Source: Kitasatospora sp. SolWspMP-SS2h (lineage in GTDB: Bacteria; Actinomycetota; Actinomycetes; Streptomycetales; Streptomycetaceae). Taken from it: a stretch of 61,100 bases of DNA. Each line of letters starts with the position of its first letter. Positions within the stretch are counted from its first letter, which is position 1. The stretch is from assembly GCF_003259315.1 (NCBI RefSeq), contig NZ_QLLT01000037.1, positions 1 to 61,100 on the forward strand, written 5' to 3'. Positions 16,147-25,424 of this stretch are shown here, piece after piece. The notes beneath the pieces were generated by a model, which was given only the letters and a program-made list of their open reading frames with translations, ran no database searches and had not been told where the DNA came from. A program made the translations under genes and the position numbers.

Positions 16147-17303
16147 GTGCTCTCTCTGCTTCTACGCGCGTGGCCGGTGACGCAAGCCGTCTGCGCCGAA
16201 CCGCAATTTCCAAACCCCCGAACCTTCAGGCCCCCGCATGCGGGCGGTGCGAACTCCCGCGGGGGTGGCGGCGTCCGCGCCGCACGCGATGCTCCCCGCG
16301 AGGCGTGTGGCGCGGACGTCGGCGGGGCTGGGGCGCCCCGAGCTGCGGGACGCCCCAGCACGCGGTCCGGCCGCACTCTTCGCCTCTTTTCACGCAATTC
16401 GGTTGAAAATTCCCCGGCCCCGCCACGGAAAGCCCTCGCTGCGGACTGCGCGTTCGAGGGGGCGGAGCCGACTCCTGCCGTTCACCCGGTCCAACGGAAG
16501 GCTCTGCCTCAACTTCCGTGTGGACCCGGCAACTGAGCTCGCTGCTATCGGGCGATCAGCAGGTCACCGGATGCGGCAACCAGGTTACTGGCTGTGCGGG
16601 CGCCGCCGTGCGTGGTCCTTCGCCCGCAGCGGACAACCGCAGCCCGGTACGGGTATCGCGCGCACGGCGGCGCCCGGGCCGGAACCCGACAGCGAGGTCA
16701 CCTGCGCCCGCGGCCCGGGCGCCGGTTCCGGCCCCACCCGTACGACCCGCGGCACCCGGCGCGTGGGTCCCCGCCCCGCACGACCGTTCCGAAGATGCGC
16801 GGCGGGGACACCGGTGGGGCCGGGGCGTCCCGAGCCGCGGGGCGCCTCGGCATGCGGTCCGGCCACCCTCTCCGCCGCCCGACCAGGACGGAGGGGTGCC
16901 ACGGCCGGCCTGTGGACCGGCCCGGCACTACCAACACCGCCCCCACCCAACGACCACCACCGCACCAACGGCACGAAACCCGCCCCGGACCCGAACCCAG
17001 ACCCGTCCCGCTCCGGGTCCCGCCGCAGCCGCAGCACGTCACGAACCCGCACCCGAGGCCCGCCCTGGTCACACGAAGCATCGGGTGGGCTGGAAGCCGC
17101 GCGGGGACGCAGGTGAAGGTGAGGCCGAAGTGATCCCACCGGGAGCCGCGGGCCGCGTTGACCATGACGCTCCACGCGCCCGGCTCTTGGCCGGGCCGGG
17201 CAGGCCGGTGCGGGAACGCGCCGTTGTCAGTGCCGCGGGGCTCGTCGGCTGATCACCCGTTCACCGCGAAGAGCTCCTCCTTCGACCGCTCGTTCGTCGC
17301 TCG
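16147..17303. repeat. spacer with a diverged direct repeat
   Basis: No supported gene. The block at about 16318-16382 (GGGGCTGGGGCGCCCCGAGC then GCGGTCCGGCCGCACTCTTC) recurs at about 16811-16875 (GGGGCCGGGGCGTCCCGAGC then GCGGTCCGGCCACCCTCTCC), roughly 80 percent identical. The minus-strand peptides of both copies share GRPAAR-APAPP, so an old duplicated coding piece is possible but unproven. Confidence 0.45.
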
Positions 17304-17516
17304 TCACACGTGGGAGACGAGTATCCAGATGGCGCCGACGAGGACCACGACCCCCACCGCGCGCTGCATCAGGTAACCCCGGCGCGTGGGCTCGGTGGCG
17401 TCGGGATCCTTCACCCATCCTCGCTGGAGCCGCCGGTTCACTCCCCACAGGAGTTGCGGCCGCAGGACCTGGAGAAGCCCTATCGCGATCACTACGCATG
17501 CCACGGCGATGAACAC
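17304..17516 (-). CDS. small two-helix membrane protein (DUF6199-like)
   Basis: Hydrophobic segments at the N-terminus (FIAVACVVIAIGLLQVL) and C-terminus (GVVVLVGAIWILVSHV) flank a basic central part with WGVNRRLQRGWVKDP. The pattern, with a Trp/Arg-rich middle and a final RxxGV helix, resembles DUF6199. A GTG at 17516 behind GAGGGGG is preferred; a TTG at 17531 is the alternative start. Function unknown. Confidence 0.7.
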   Translation of the reverse strand: MFIAVACVVIAIGLLQVLRPQLLWGVNRRLQRGWVKDPDATEPTRRGYLMQRAVGVVVLVGAIWILVSHV

Positions 17517-17832
17517 CCGTCCCCCTCGCAAGTCGCCGCAGGCGTTCCCTCACCTGACGCCCGCTCACCCGCGGCTACCCTGAGGTCCGTACCGGAAACA
17601 GGGGGCCGACGAGGAGGCCGGTGCGGCGGCCGACGGCGGGAGCACCCGGCGGCCTGGCTTCCCGGCAACGGGGTAGGAGGCCTGTCCGGAACCCGAGACG
17701 TTCCGATCGGTCCGCCGCATCCGCGCATCCGCGCTCCGGCGACGCGGTGGTCGCGGTGGTCTCGGGGCGTCCCCGGTGAACCGGCTTGTAGGCTCGCGCG
17801 GGACGTTTCTGATTCTCGAAGGGGGAAACCCG

Positions 17833-19164
17833 GTGCGCGCCCGTCGGTGGATAACGGTGGTAGCTGGTGTCCTCGCGCTGAGTGGCCCAGCGCTCGCGCA
17901 TGCCCGAGGTGGAGGCGGCAGCCACGGGTTCGGTGGAGGCGGCAGCCACGGTGGCGGCTCGCACGGGTCGAGCGGTGTCGGGTTCGGTGGGGTCGGATTC
18001 GGCGGTGGCGGCGGTGGCATCGGCGGTGTCGGCGGGTTCGTCCTGCTGCTGATCATCGTGGCCGTCGTCCTGTTTCTGTGGCTGAGGTTCCGGAGACGGA
18101 AGGCGGGACGCGACGCCGGCCTGAACACGGTGTCGGACCGCAAGGCGCACCGCGCGGACGCGCAAGCGCGCGAGCGCGCTGCCCTGATCGGGGCCCGGGT
18201 CGAAGCCATCGCCGACACGGACCCGACCTTCGACCGCGCCGCACTCGAGCGCCGGGCCGTCTGGCTGTACACGACCGCCCAGCGCGCCTGGACCGGCCAG
18301 GACCACGCCAGGCTGCGGGAGATTCTCTCCCCGGTGCTGTACGGCAAGTGGGTCGACGAACTGCGTGACTACGCCTCCCGCGGCGAGACCAACCTGGTGG
18401 AGATCGTCTCCGGCCCGACGGTCGAGCTGGTCAACGTCGCGAACCGGGCGGGTGAGGGGAACGACACCGTCACCTTCCGGATCACCGCGACGCTCCACGA
18501 CCACGTCCGCCGCGGTGATGGCACGACCGGCGTGCGCAAGGACGGCTCGACGCACCCGGTCGAGTACTGGACGCTGCGCAAGAACGGGGCCGGCGAATGG
18601 ATCGTGTCGTCGGTGGAACAGGCGGCGGAAGGCGCGCACCACCTGACCGACGCCGTCGAGACGGACGTCTGGGACCAGAAGGAGGTCGCCCGCGAGGCGG
18701 TCCTCGAAGTGGCCGGGAAGACCGGGGTCGGGCGCGTGAGTGACGTCCTCTCGCTTACCAACGTCTCGTGGAGTACCGACGCCGACGCCGCGGTCGGCGA
18801 TCTGAGCGTGCTCGACGGCCGGTTCGACAAGGCAGTCCTGGAGGTCGCTGTCGAGCGGTTCCTCGAGGAGTGGGCCATGAACGACGGAAGCCTGGACTTC
18901 ACGTCCGTGCACACCGTCGACCGGACCGTCCTGCGCGAGGCTGCCGTCCGGTCGGTCACTGTGCGTGCGCTGGTCTCACGTGCCCCGATCGTCTTCCAGG
19001 TCGCGGCCGACCTGGAAGGCGTCTACTACGAGGTCGACCGGCGCACCGAGCAGGTGCTCCGCGGCGACGCGCACCGACGCCGTCCGATCACCCTCGCGTT
19101 CTCCCTTCAGTTGGACGACACGTCAACCGGCTCGTGGGCCGTCATCGCCACCGACGTGGAGTAG
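17833..19164 (+). CDS. TIM44-like domain protein with Gly-rich exported segment
   Basis: 443 residues. An N-terminal signal/anchor (TVVAGVLALSGPALAHA) is followed by a Gly/Ser/His-rich stretch (GGGGSHGFGGGGSHGGG), a membrane helix (FVLLLIIVAVVLFLWL) and a basic stop-transfer. After a linker come two globular halves, the first with the TIM44-like pattern (RAAL...ALIGARVEAIADTDPTF, then LREILSPVLYGKWVDEL). Family members are membrane-tethered proteins of unsettled role in bacteria. GTG at 17833 behind GAAGGGGG is preferred to the upstream in-frame ATG. Confidence 0.85.
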   Translation: MRARRWITVVAGVLALSGPALAHARGGGGSHGFGGGGSHGGGSHGSSGVGFGGVGFGGGGGGIGGVGGFVLLLIIVAVVLFLWLRFRRRKAGRDAGLNTVSDRKAHRADAQARERAALIGARVEAIADTDPTFDRAALERRAVWLYTTAQRAWTGQDHARLREILSPVLYGKWVDELRDYASRGETNLVEIVSGPTVELVNVANRAGEGNDTVTFRITATLHDHVRRGDGTTGVRKDGSTHPVEYWTLRKNGAGEWIVSSVEQAAEGAHHLTDAVETDVWDQKEVAREAVLEVAGKTGVGRVSDVLSLTNVSWSTDADAAVGDLSVLDGRFDKAVLEVAVERFLEEWAMNDGSLDFTSVHTVDRTVLREAAVRSVTVRALVSRAPIVFQVAADLEGVYYEVDRRTEQVLRGDAHRRRPITLAFSLQLDDTSTGSWAVIATDVE

Positions 19165-19229
19165 GCCGAGCCCATACCGGGGGCGGTGCCCCGCGAGGCC
19201 GCCCCCGCTACCGTGGCCCGGCTGCGCGC

Positions 19230-19560
19230 CGCCGTCGAACAGGACGGCTGGCGGCCGGACCGGCGAGCTGCGTCCGGCCCCGGCCCGGCCGCCGGGGCGG
19301 GTGAGGTGTGGGCCGGGTCCGGCCGCGGGTTCGGCTTCTGGCGCAGGGCCGGGGCGATACTGCGGGCGGCGAGGCGGGCGGTACGGTGGCGGATCGGCAC
19401 GTCGTGGGCGTCGACCAGGTACACCACCGGGGCACCGAGGCCGACGAAGGCCACCCGGCCTTGTCGTCGCGGTTCTCGGCCCAGCCCACAGGCCGGTCGT
19501 CCCGGGCGGGCGGGCACGGGCCGTCCGGCCGTTCCAGCCGGGGATCTCCCGGTGTGACCG
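19230..19560 (-). pseudogene. unidentified gene fragment
   Basis: The minus strand has good codon bias over VAFVGLGAPVVYLVDAHDVP and IRHRTARLAARSIAPALRQK, preceded in another frame by GWAENRDDKAG. A single-base shift would join them. Both ends are lost. Family not recognised. Confidence 0.4.
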
Positions 19561-19566
19561 AGCGCT

Positions 19567-19956
19567 TCAGTCGGCGGGTCGAGCGCCGTGCGCTGGGGCC
19601 TGGTCCGCCGCGTTCTCAGTGGCGGCGATCGTCTGTCGCAGCAGGCCGCGGGCGGTCTCCAGGTCGGCGGCGCGCTGGTCGAGGAGGTTCAACTGGCTGC
19701 GGAGGCTGGCGAGTACGCCGGGGCAGGGGCGCAGCGTCTTTGTGTCGAAGGTGCAGGGCAGGATCTGGCGGATGATCCGGGTGGGCAGGCCGGCGGCGAG
19801 CAGGGCGCGGATGCGGCGCACGGTCCCCACCGTCTGGTCGTCGTAGTCGCGGTAGCCGTTGGTGCGGCGGTCGGCGCGGATCAGTTCGGTCCGCTCGTAG
19901 TAGCGCAGTAGCCGCTCGCTGACGCCTGTGCGGCGTGACAGTTCCCCGATCAGCAC
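19567..19956 (-). CDS. MerR-family transcriptional regulator
   Basis: 129 residues. LIGELSRRTGVSERLLRYYE is the MerR helix-turn-helix and wing start; RRTNGYRDYDDQTV completes the wing; a coiled-coil dimer helix follows (LLDQRAADLETARGLL). One cysteine pair (C68, C78) lies in the linker LPCTFDTKTLRPCPG. GTG start behind GAAAGGG. Divergent from an amidohydrolase gene 99 bp away, which it probably controls. Confidence 0.92.
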   Translation of the reverse strand: MLIGELSRRTGVSERLLRYYERTELIRADRRTNGYRDYDDQTVGTVRRIRALLAAGLPTRIIRQILPCTFDTKTLRPCPGVLASLRSQLNLLDQRAADLETARGLLRQTIAATENAADQAPAHGARPAD

Positions 19957-19973
19957 CGGTTCGCCCTTTCTGC

Positions 19974-20005
19974 TTGACCTTCCAACGGTGTCAGGGAGCA
20001 ACAGT
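19974..20005 (+). promoter_or_regulatory. possible MerR-type operator/promoter
   Basis: TTGACC at 19974-19979 and a weak -10-like AACAGT at 20000-20005 are spaced by 20 bp, the long spacing typical of MerR-controlled promoters. An imperfect inverted repeat (CTTGAC with GTGTCAGG) lies between. It sits in the divergent gap before the amidohydrolase. Confidence 0.35.
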
Positions 20006-20055
20006 GTCCTGACCGGCTGAATTCCGGACCGGTCGAGACGAGGGGAAGCGAACCA

Positions 20056-20844
20056 GTGATCATCGATGCGCACAGCCACGTGCACGACCCGGTCGGGGCC
20101 CACGTGGGTCTGCTGGACGAGGCCGGGGTCGACCGCGCCGTCCTGTTCGCCACCCGGCCGCACCCGGAGCGGGCCGGCGACCTCGCCGCCCTGCACAGGG
20201 AGATGGCGGTCCTGGAGAAGGCGCTCGGGGGCGGGATCGGTACGGTCGAGGCGTATCGGGGTGCATGGCAGGAGCTGGACGCGGCGCTCGCCGCGCGGCC
20301 GGAGCGGTTCATCGGGTTCCTGTCGGTGCCGGTGGGTCTGGGAGCGCAGGAGACCGCCGTGATCGTGGAGCAGGAGGTGGTCGGGCGTGGACTGCACGGG
20401 ATCGGTGAGCTGACGCCCCCGCCGGGAGGAGCGGGACTGGTGGAACCGGTGCTTCGGGCTGCGGCCGACCAGGGACGGCTGCCGGTGGTCGTGCACGGAT
20501 CCGCGCCGACCACGGCACAGGACCTGGCCACGCTGGCTGAGCTGGCCGGCCGGTACCCGGAGGTTCCGCTGGTGGTCAGCCAGCTGGGCGGACAGCACTG
20601 GCAGCAGGCCATCGAACTGGCGCGGGACACCCCGAACATGTACCTGGAGCTGTCCACGGCCAACGTCGTCTTCGCAGTCCGGATCGCCATCAAGGAACTC
20701 CCGGACCGGACCCTGTTCGGCTCGGACGCGCCCTACGGCGACCCGGTCCTCGCCCGGATGCTGGTGGAACGGGTCACCAGCCCGGGTGAGGTGCGCGACC
20801 GGGTCCTGGGCGGGACGATCGCCCAACTGGTCGGCCTCGGCTGA
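20056..20844 (+). CDS. amidohydrolase-family (amidohydrolase_2) enzyme
   Basis: 262 residues. Opens IIDAHSHVHDP with the metal-binding HxH, has VVVHGSAP (third histidine), VVSQLGG and the late FGSDAPYGDP with the catalytic Asp. This is the compact TIM-barrel type that includes decarboxylases and lactonases. GTG start, divergent from a MerR regulator. Substrate unknown. Confidence 0.88.
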   Translation: MIIDAHSHVHDPVGAHVGLLDEAGVDRAVLFATRPHPERAGDLAALHREMAVLEKALGGGIGTVEAYRGAWQELDAALAARPERFIGFLSVPVGLGAQETAVIVEQEVVGRGLHGIGELTPPPGGAGLVEPVLRAAADQGRLPVVVHGSAPTTAQDLATLAELAGRYPEVPLVVSQLGGQHWQQAIELARDTPNMYLELSTANVVFAVRIAIKELPDRTLFGSDAPYGDPVLARMLVERVTSPGEVRDRVLGGTIAQLVGLG

Positions 20845-20964
20845 CGCCGTGACCATCACCGACGACGCCGCATGCCCAACCCGTCTACTCGACTGCTCAC
20901 CCGCCGGGTGAAGTGCTCGGCCGCGAAGCCGGACAGGCCGGACGGACCGGACGGGTGGTCAGAC

Positions 20965-21410
20965 CTGCAGCTCCGTCCACGCGCTGTCCTCCAGCGCCAC
21001 GTCCAGGCCGTCAGCCCGGCGCCTGCGGTCCTGGAAGCGGAACTCCCTCGATCCGTCCGCGAGGACACGCTCCTGCTCGGCCTCGCCCGCCCCGTTTCCC
21101 GGGCCGCGTGCAGTCACCGGGCCACCTCGCCGGGCATGTGCTTGGTGATCAGCCGCCCGCGCGGGTCATCCGTCGACCCGCCCGCCGCGCCATGGCCAGA
21201 CCTGGCCTGCACGTGCAACATGAACCCGACCGCCTCCGCCTGGCGCCGCACCCGCTGGCGCACTCTCGGCCGCCGGCCGGCCAGCACCTTCGTCTCGATG
21301 CGCTGGGAGGGCGTCCGGCTTCGGTGTGGCGGTGCCCTTCAGCCACCGCTGCACCGTGCGCTGACTCATGCCCGGCTCGCCCGCCAGATGCGGGGGTGGA
21401 GCCGCCGCTC
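20965..21410 (-). pseudogene. telomere terminal protein Tpg homologue, broken
   Basis: Three pieces in shifting frames follow the order of Streptomyces Tpg. First GMSQRTVQRWLKGTATPKPD, the Tpg helix-turn-helix. Then, after a frameshift near 21305, QRIETKVLAGRRPRVRQRVR and GAAGGSTDDPRGRLITKHMP, the region where Tpg has APGTTDDxRxRxIT. Last, in the first frame again, ADGLDVALEDSAWTELQV, the Tpg-like end. Tpg is covalently linked to the ends of linear Streptomyces replicons. The N-terminal ~40 residues are absent or scrambled. Confidence 0.7.
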
Positions 21411-21429
21411 GCGGCCGCGCCGCAAAGCG

Positions 21430-21625
21430 GGCGGCGCCTCTCCCCCGCCCTGGCCGCCACCCTGGCGGGCACCCTGCTGGCGGCCGGCATCGGCATCACG
21501 GTCGCCGCCACCCACGCCGAGGACATCGTGGAACGGTCCACCTCCACCATCAGCACCGGCACCCCGACCTCCGGAGCCTGCCGCACCGCATCCGGACGCA
21601 CCCTGCGCCGACCAGCCAAGGCGAC
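21430..21625 (+). pseudogene. membrane/secreted protein fragment
   Basis: The plus strand reads SPALAATLAGTLLAAGIGIT and continues VAATHAEDIVERSTSTISTG, a convincing membrane segment and polar stalk. No start or intact remainder is found, so it is probably a fragment. It overlaps the 3' end of the minus-strand small gene. Confidence 0.3.
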
Positions 21626-21840
21626 AAGCAGACGGCAGGACTGGTGGCGAAGGTGAAGTCCTCGGGCCGGATGGTGCCGTAGGTGCCTTGGTTGAAGTGC
21701 TCGGCGAGGGCCGGGCGGATCACCTCGCGTACCTCGCTCTCATCCTCGGCGCGGACCAGGGCGCCGAGCCGGTCGCTGCTGAGGTTGAGGTGGATGTCCC
21801 GGGCCCGGACCGCGTCGGAGCCCTGGTTCTCGAACGTCAT
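21550..21840 (-). CDS. small hypothetical protein, probably 3'-truncated
   Basis: MTFENQGSDAVRARDIHLNL and then a charged amphipathic stretch (SDRLGALVRAEDESEVREVI) look genuine and have normal codon bias to about residue 70. The last ~25 residues (CVRMRCGRLRRSGCRC) do not, suggesting fusion to foreign sequence. No family recognised. Confidence 0.45.
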   Translation of the reverse strand: MTFENQGSDAVRARDIHLNLSSDRLGALVRAEDESEVREVIRPALAEHFNQGTYGTIRPEDFTFATSPAVCLSPWLVGAGCVRMRCGRLRRSGCRC

Positions 21841-21961
21841 CGTCCTGCCCACCCGGGCAGGACGCTACCTGTCACCCGAAACCGCGATCCACCACCGACC
21901 GGCATGACAGCCAGGGCGATCTTCCGGATCGCGCCGGGCGGTCGCCGCAATGCGCAGGACC

Positions 21962-22393
21962 CTACGTCGCGTCTCGCCCGGCGGCGGCGAGTGCGACGTC
22001 GTAGTCGAGGCGGGCCCGGTCGATCGCCTCGACGTGCCGCTCGGCCCAGCCGGCCAGTTCGACCAGGGAGGCGTACAGCTCGCGCGCCATCGGCGTCGCC
22101 GTGTACTCGACCTTCGGCGGCACCGTCGGGTAGACGGTCCGGGTCAGCAGGCCGTCGCGCTCCAGGTTGCGCAGGGTGAGAGTCAGCATCCGGCGGCTGA
22201 TGCCCCTGACCTGGCGCTCCAACTCGGTGAAGCGGGCCGGGCCCTGGGTGGTCACCAGCAGGATGGCGATGCTCCACTTCCCGCTGACCCTGCCGAGGAC
22301 GTCGAGCACCGAGCAGGCTGCCTGGGCGGAAGGAGTCTCGCACTCCCTCGATGCGCTGACCTCGATGGTCACACCGGTGTTCCTCTGGGACAT
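21962..22393 (-). CDS. HxlR-family transcriptional regulator
   Basis: 143 residues. The core LDVLGRVSGKWSIAILL, RFTELERQVRGISRRMLT and LRNLERDGLLTRTVYPTVPP is the HxlR winged helix. Cys residues lie early (RECETPSAQAACSVLD), one at the position used for redox or electrophile sensing in HypR/YodB relatives. ATG at 22393 behind GGAGG. Divergent from an oxidoreductase gene 93 bp away that it likely controls. Confidence 0.92.
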   Translation of the reverse strand: MSQRNTGVTIEVSASRECETPSAQAACSVLDVLGRVSGKWSIAILLVTTQGPARFTELERQVRGISRRMLTLTLRNLERDGLLTRTVYPTVPPKVEYTATPMARELYASLVELAGWAERHVEAIDRARLDYDVALAAAGRDAT

Positions 22394-22485
22394 GAAAGTG
22401 CCTCCTTCCGCGTTCGGTGCATGATCGCAGACCATGATCCCGGCAACAAGACGGGTCGTACGAACGCGGAGCAAGGGGTTCCACC

Positions 22486-23586
22486 ATGGCGGACAGGATT
22501 CGGGTCGGGGTTGTCGGGGCGCACGCCGAACGCGGCTGGGGACGTGCGATCCACCTGCCCGCCCTCGCGGCCTCCAAGGACGACTACGAGATCGTCGCGG
22601 TCGCCGGCACGAGCCGGCAGTCGGCCGACGCGGCAGCCGGCGTCTGGGGCGCCCGGCACGCCTTCGCCGACGCCCGGACGCTGATGGAGCACCCCGAGGT
22701 CGATCTGGTCACCATCGCTGTCCAACTGCCCCAGCGGGACGGCCTGGTGGACGCGGCGATCGCGGCCGGCAAGCACGTGTACAGCGAGTGGCCGCTGGCC
22801 CTGGACGCAGGGACCGCCGAGCGGCTCCGGGCCGGTGCGGAGGCGGCCGGGGTGCAGGCCGCGGTCGGCCTGCAGTCCCGGCACCACCCGATGGTCCGCC
22901 ACCTGCGCGACCTGGTCGCCGAGGGCACGGTCGGCGAGGTTCTCTCCAGCTCGCTCAGCTACTCGATCGCCTCACCCGAGGTCTGGTCGCAGCGGTACGC
23001 GGCGCTGTTCGACGCCACCAAGGGCGTCAACCACCTCGCGGTCGTCGGCGGCCACTCGCTCGACATGTACGGCTCGATCGTGGGCGGCTTCGCCGAACTC
23101 TCCGCGACCCTGACCACCCGGATCGGCGCCATCACCCTCCAGGAGACCGGCGAGCCGCTCACAGTCACCTCGCCGGACCAGATCGTGGTGTCGGGCCTGC
23201 TGGATTCCGGCGCCGCCGCCTCCGTCCACTTGATGACGGGCGGCCCGCGCGGCGACGGCTTCCGTATCGAGGTGCACGGCCGGGCCGGCCGGCTCGTACT
23301 GCACTCCACCGACGACTCGCTGGTGGGCCCGGAGTTCGTCCTCACCCTCGCCAAGGCGAACGGTGCTCCCGCCGAGACGCTAGTGCTTCCGTCGCGCTAC
23401 CTCCCGGCCCTCGCCGCCGCCCCTGCCCCGGCGTGCAACGTCCACCGTGTCTACGCCGACCTCGCCCACGCCATACGCACCGGCGAGCCCTTCGACCCCT
23501 CCTTCGCCACCGCGGTCCGTACCCACCGCCTGCTGGACGCGATCAAGGACTCCGCCGCCACGGGCGAGCGCCGGCGCCTGGGCTGA
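22486..23586 (+). CDS. Gfo/Idh/MocA-family oxidoreductase
   Basis: 366 residues. The N-terminal Rossmann fold opens RIRVGVVGAHAERGWG, and GKHVYSEWPLA is the family EKPLA-like motif with Lys replaced by Trp. The C-terminal beta sheet includes VNHLAVVGGHSLDMYG, where the histidine pair (GGHSLD) supplies the usual catalytic residue. These enzymes oxidise or reduce sugars and related alcohols with NAD(P). It is divergent from an HxlR regulator; the substrate is unknown. Confidence 0.9.
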   Translation: MADRIRVGVVGAHAERGWGRAIHLPALAASKDDYEIVAVAGTSRQSADAAAGVWGARHAFADARTLMEHPEVDLVTIAVQLPQRDGLVDAAIAAGKHVYSEWPLALDAGTAERLRAGAEAAGVQAAVGLQSRHHPMVRHLRDLVAEGTVGEVLSSSLSYSIASPEVWSQRYAALFDATKGVNHLAVVGGHSLDMYGSIVGGFAELSATLTTRIGAITLQETGEPLTVTSPDQIVVSGLLDSGAAASVHLMTGGPRGDGFRIEVHGRAGRLVLHSTDDSLVGPEFVLTLAKANGAPAETLVLPSRYLPALAAAPAPACNVHRVYADLAHAIRTGEPFDPSFATAVRTHRLLDAIKDSAATGERRRLG

Positions 23587-23680
23587 TTCCCGCGCGGGCG
23601 AAGGATCTCCCGCGCGGCAACAGGACGGGTGCTCTCGTGCCGGGACCGCACCCGGCCGGGCCAGGAGAAGGAGGGGAACC

Positions 23681-24247
23681 GTGCTGACCCGCTACTTCCA
23701 CGACGAGGGCAACGAACTGCGCGAAGCGGTCCTCAAACGGGACCTCAACTGCCCGGCAGACCTGGAGGCCGGCAGGCTCAGCGTCGGTCGGGGCGGCGCC
23801 GTCCCGGCGCACCAACCGGAAGGACTCTGCGGTGATGAGGATCGACGCCCCGCACGAGGCCGACGAGGCCCGGGCCGTCGAGCAGTTGCTCGACCGCCTG
23901 CCCGGCCCAGCACCGCCCGAGCAAGCCCGGAACTCGACAGCCAACGAGCAGTGGGAGGGACGGGAAGCGGTGCTGCGCCAGGCCGCGCTGACCGACCGGA
24001 TCGCGCTGCGGACCGCCGGGGCCGGGCCGGGCGCCGCGGCCGCGGCCTCGGCCTCGGCCCGCCGGCTGATGGCCCTCGACCGGGTGGTGCGCTCCTGGAA
24101 CTGCCACCACGGACCCGACCACCCGCAGTGGGACAGCGTCCTCGACCCGGACAGCACAGTGCGCGCCTACGTCCGCCAGGAGTACCGGCACCACCTCGAC
24201 TCACCCCGTCCGACCACCCGGGTGCCCGGCTGTCAGGGGCGCCCTGA
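23681..24247 (+). CDS. small hypothetical gene, probably frameshifted
   Basis: The GTG follows a strong AAGGAGG. About 37 residues (VLTRYFHDEGNELREAVLKR and DLNCPADLEAGRLSV) have good codon bias; beyond that the frame turns into Arg/Pro/Gly noise, while the next gene starts in another frame at 23835. A shift of one base after residue ~40 would end it at the TGA overlapping that start. Family unknown. Confidence 0.4.
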   Translation: MLTRYFHDEGNELREAVLKRDLNCPADLEAGRLSVGRGGAVPAHQPEGLCGDEDRRPARGRRGPGRRAVARPPARPSTARASPELDSQRAVGGTGSGAAPGRADRPDRAADRRGRAGRRGRGLGLGPPADGPRPGGALLELPPRTRPPAVGQRPRPGQHSARLRPPGVPAPPRLTPSDHPGARLSGAP

Positions 24248-24656
24248 CGGGCAGGCAGCGGGACCACAGCCGCGTGACCCGGGACCGGCCGGAACCGGAG
24301 CGAGGCCGGGGGCGCGCGTGCGGACGCCGCCCCTGAGGGATTCGTCCCGGCCGCGTGCTCGAAGCGCAGCCGGTCACCGCAGGGGCGGCGTCAGCGCGGA
24401 ACCCGGACCTGGAGGATCGCGTACGCCCACAGGACTGGACGCGGGGTTCCGCACCGCCCGTATGACCCCTGGGAGCGACCGCATGCACCCCGCCCAGGCA
24501 CCACCACTGTGTACTGCTGGCCGGAACGCCCGGCCGGGACGCTCAGCCGGGATGGCGGCCGGGACAGGGCAGGAACGGCCCGGGCCCGGACCAGCCGGAC
24601 CGGCAGGGCGGGACGGGGCGGGGCGGGGCGGGCGAGCAGGGACGGCGGCTCGGTGA
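23835..24656 (+). CDS. hypothetical protein, C-terminus doubtful
   Basis: Starts MRIDAPHEADEARAVEQLLD at an ATG shortly after the small gene. About 125 residues look coding, ending VRAYVRQEYRHHLDSP, including RRLMALDRVVRSWNCHHGPD. The rest of the open frame runs through the 200-bp structured repeat and a GC array and is probably not native, so the real stop may have been lost. Family unknown. Confidence 0.4.
   Translation: MRIDAPHEADEARAVEQLLDRLPGPAPPEQARNSTANEQWEGREAVLRQAALTDRIALRTAGAGPGAAAAASASARRLMALDRVVRSWNCHHGPDHPQWDSVLDPDSTVRAYVRQEYRHHLDSPRPTTRVPGCQGRPDGQAAGPQPRDPGPAGTGARPGARVRTPPLRDSSRPRARSAAGHRRGGVSAEPGPGGSRTPTGLDAGFRTARMTPGSDRMHPAQAPPLCTAGRNARPGRSAGMAAGTGQERPGPGPAGPAGRDGAGRGGRAGTAAR
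24305..24505. repeat. 200-bp structured repeat, copy 2
   Basis: Second copy of 3777-3980, same orientation. Stem 1 is 24323-24335 with 24380-24392 and is here a perfect 13-bp pair; stem 2 is 24396-24404 with 24444-24452 (GCGGAACCC with GGGTTCCGC), conserved in both copies. Confidence 0.7.
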
Positions 24657-24875
24657 ACGGACGGGTGGACCGACGGGTGAACGGACCGGCGGACCGGCGA
24701 GCCGGGCTCCGGAGCTACGGCATACCTGTCGGCGGGGTGGGCAATCGAACAGGAGGACGCATCGAAGTGAACTCCGGGGGCCGGCCATCTGCGGTCCTGG
24801 ACCGTGCCCGCATCGGATTGTCTGCGCCCCGCGCCGTCCGTCACCCCAAACGACCAGCCTCGAAGGAACTCCCCC

Positions 24876-25424
24876 TTGAGCAATGAACCGGTCCGCAACA
24901 GCCCTGACCGAAGCTCGGCCGGCGGGGCCGGTCGCGACGAGTCCGCGCAGGAACAGGCGGACCGGCGCTGGAGCGAGATGCTCCAGGAGGTACGGGTCGC
25001 CCAGACCGGTGCCCAGGTGCTGTTCGGGTTCCTGGTCAGCGTCGCGTTCACCCCGCACTTCGATGGCCTGCCGCACTTCGACCGGACCCTCTACGTCGTC
25101 ACCGTGCTGCTAGGGGCCCTAGCCACCGGCACCCTGATCGCCCCGGTCTCCATCCACCGCGCCACGACCGGCCACGACCTCAAGCCCTCGCTGATCCGGA
25201 TAGCATCGCGGATGCTCAGTGTCGGCCTGACGCTGCTCGCCCTCACCATCGGCAGTTCACTGCTCCTGCTGCTGCGCTCCGCCACCGACCATCCGGCGCT
25301 CTCATGGGTCCTGGCCGGCCTCGTCCTGGCGTACTTCGCCGCCACCTGGCTGGTGCTGCCGCAAGTCCTGCTCCGACGCCCGGACCGCGACCCGCAGCCG
25401 CGGCAGTCCCCGCCCCGGCGCTGA
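24876..25424 (+). CDS. DUF6328-type membrane protein
   Basis: 182 residues from a TTG start behind GAAGGA. A charged N-terminus leads to RWSEMLQEVRVAQTGAQVLF, the recognisable family motif, then four hydrophobic segments (about 45-65, 75-95, 115-140 and 148-170). Function unknown; the family is widespread in Streptomyces. The 350 bp upstream of it hold a GGACGGGGC-type array near 24600 and no gene. Confidence 0.82.
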   Translation: MSNEPVRNSPDRSSAGGAGRDESAQEQADRRWSEMLQEVRVAQTGAQVLFGFLVSVAFTPHFDGLPHFDRTLYVVTVLLGALATGTLIAPVSIHRATTGHDLKPSLIRIASRMLSVGLTLLALTIGSSLLLLLRSATDHPALSWVLAGLVLAYFAATWLVLPQVLLRRPDRDPQPRQSPPRR

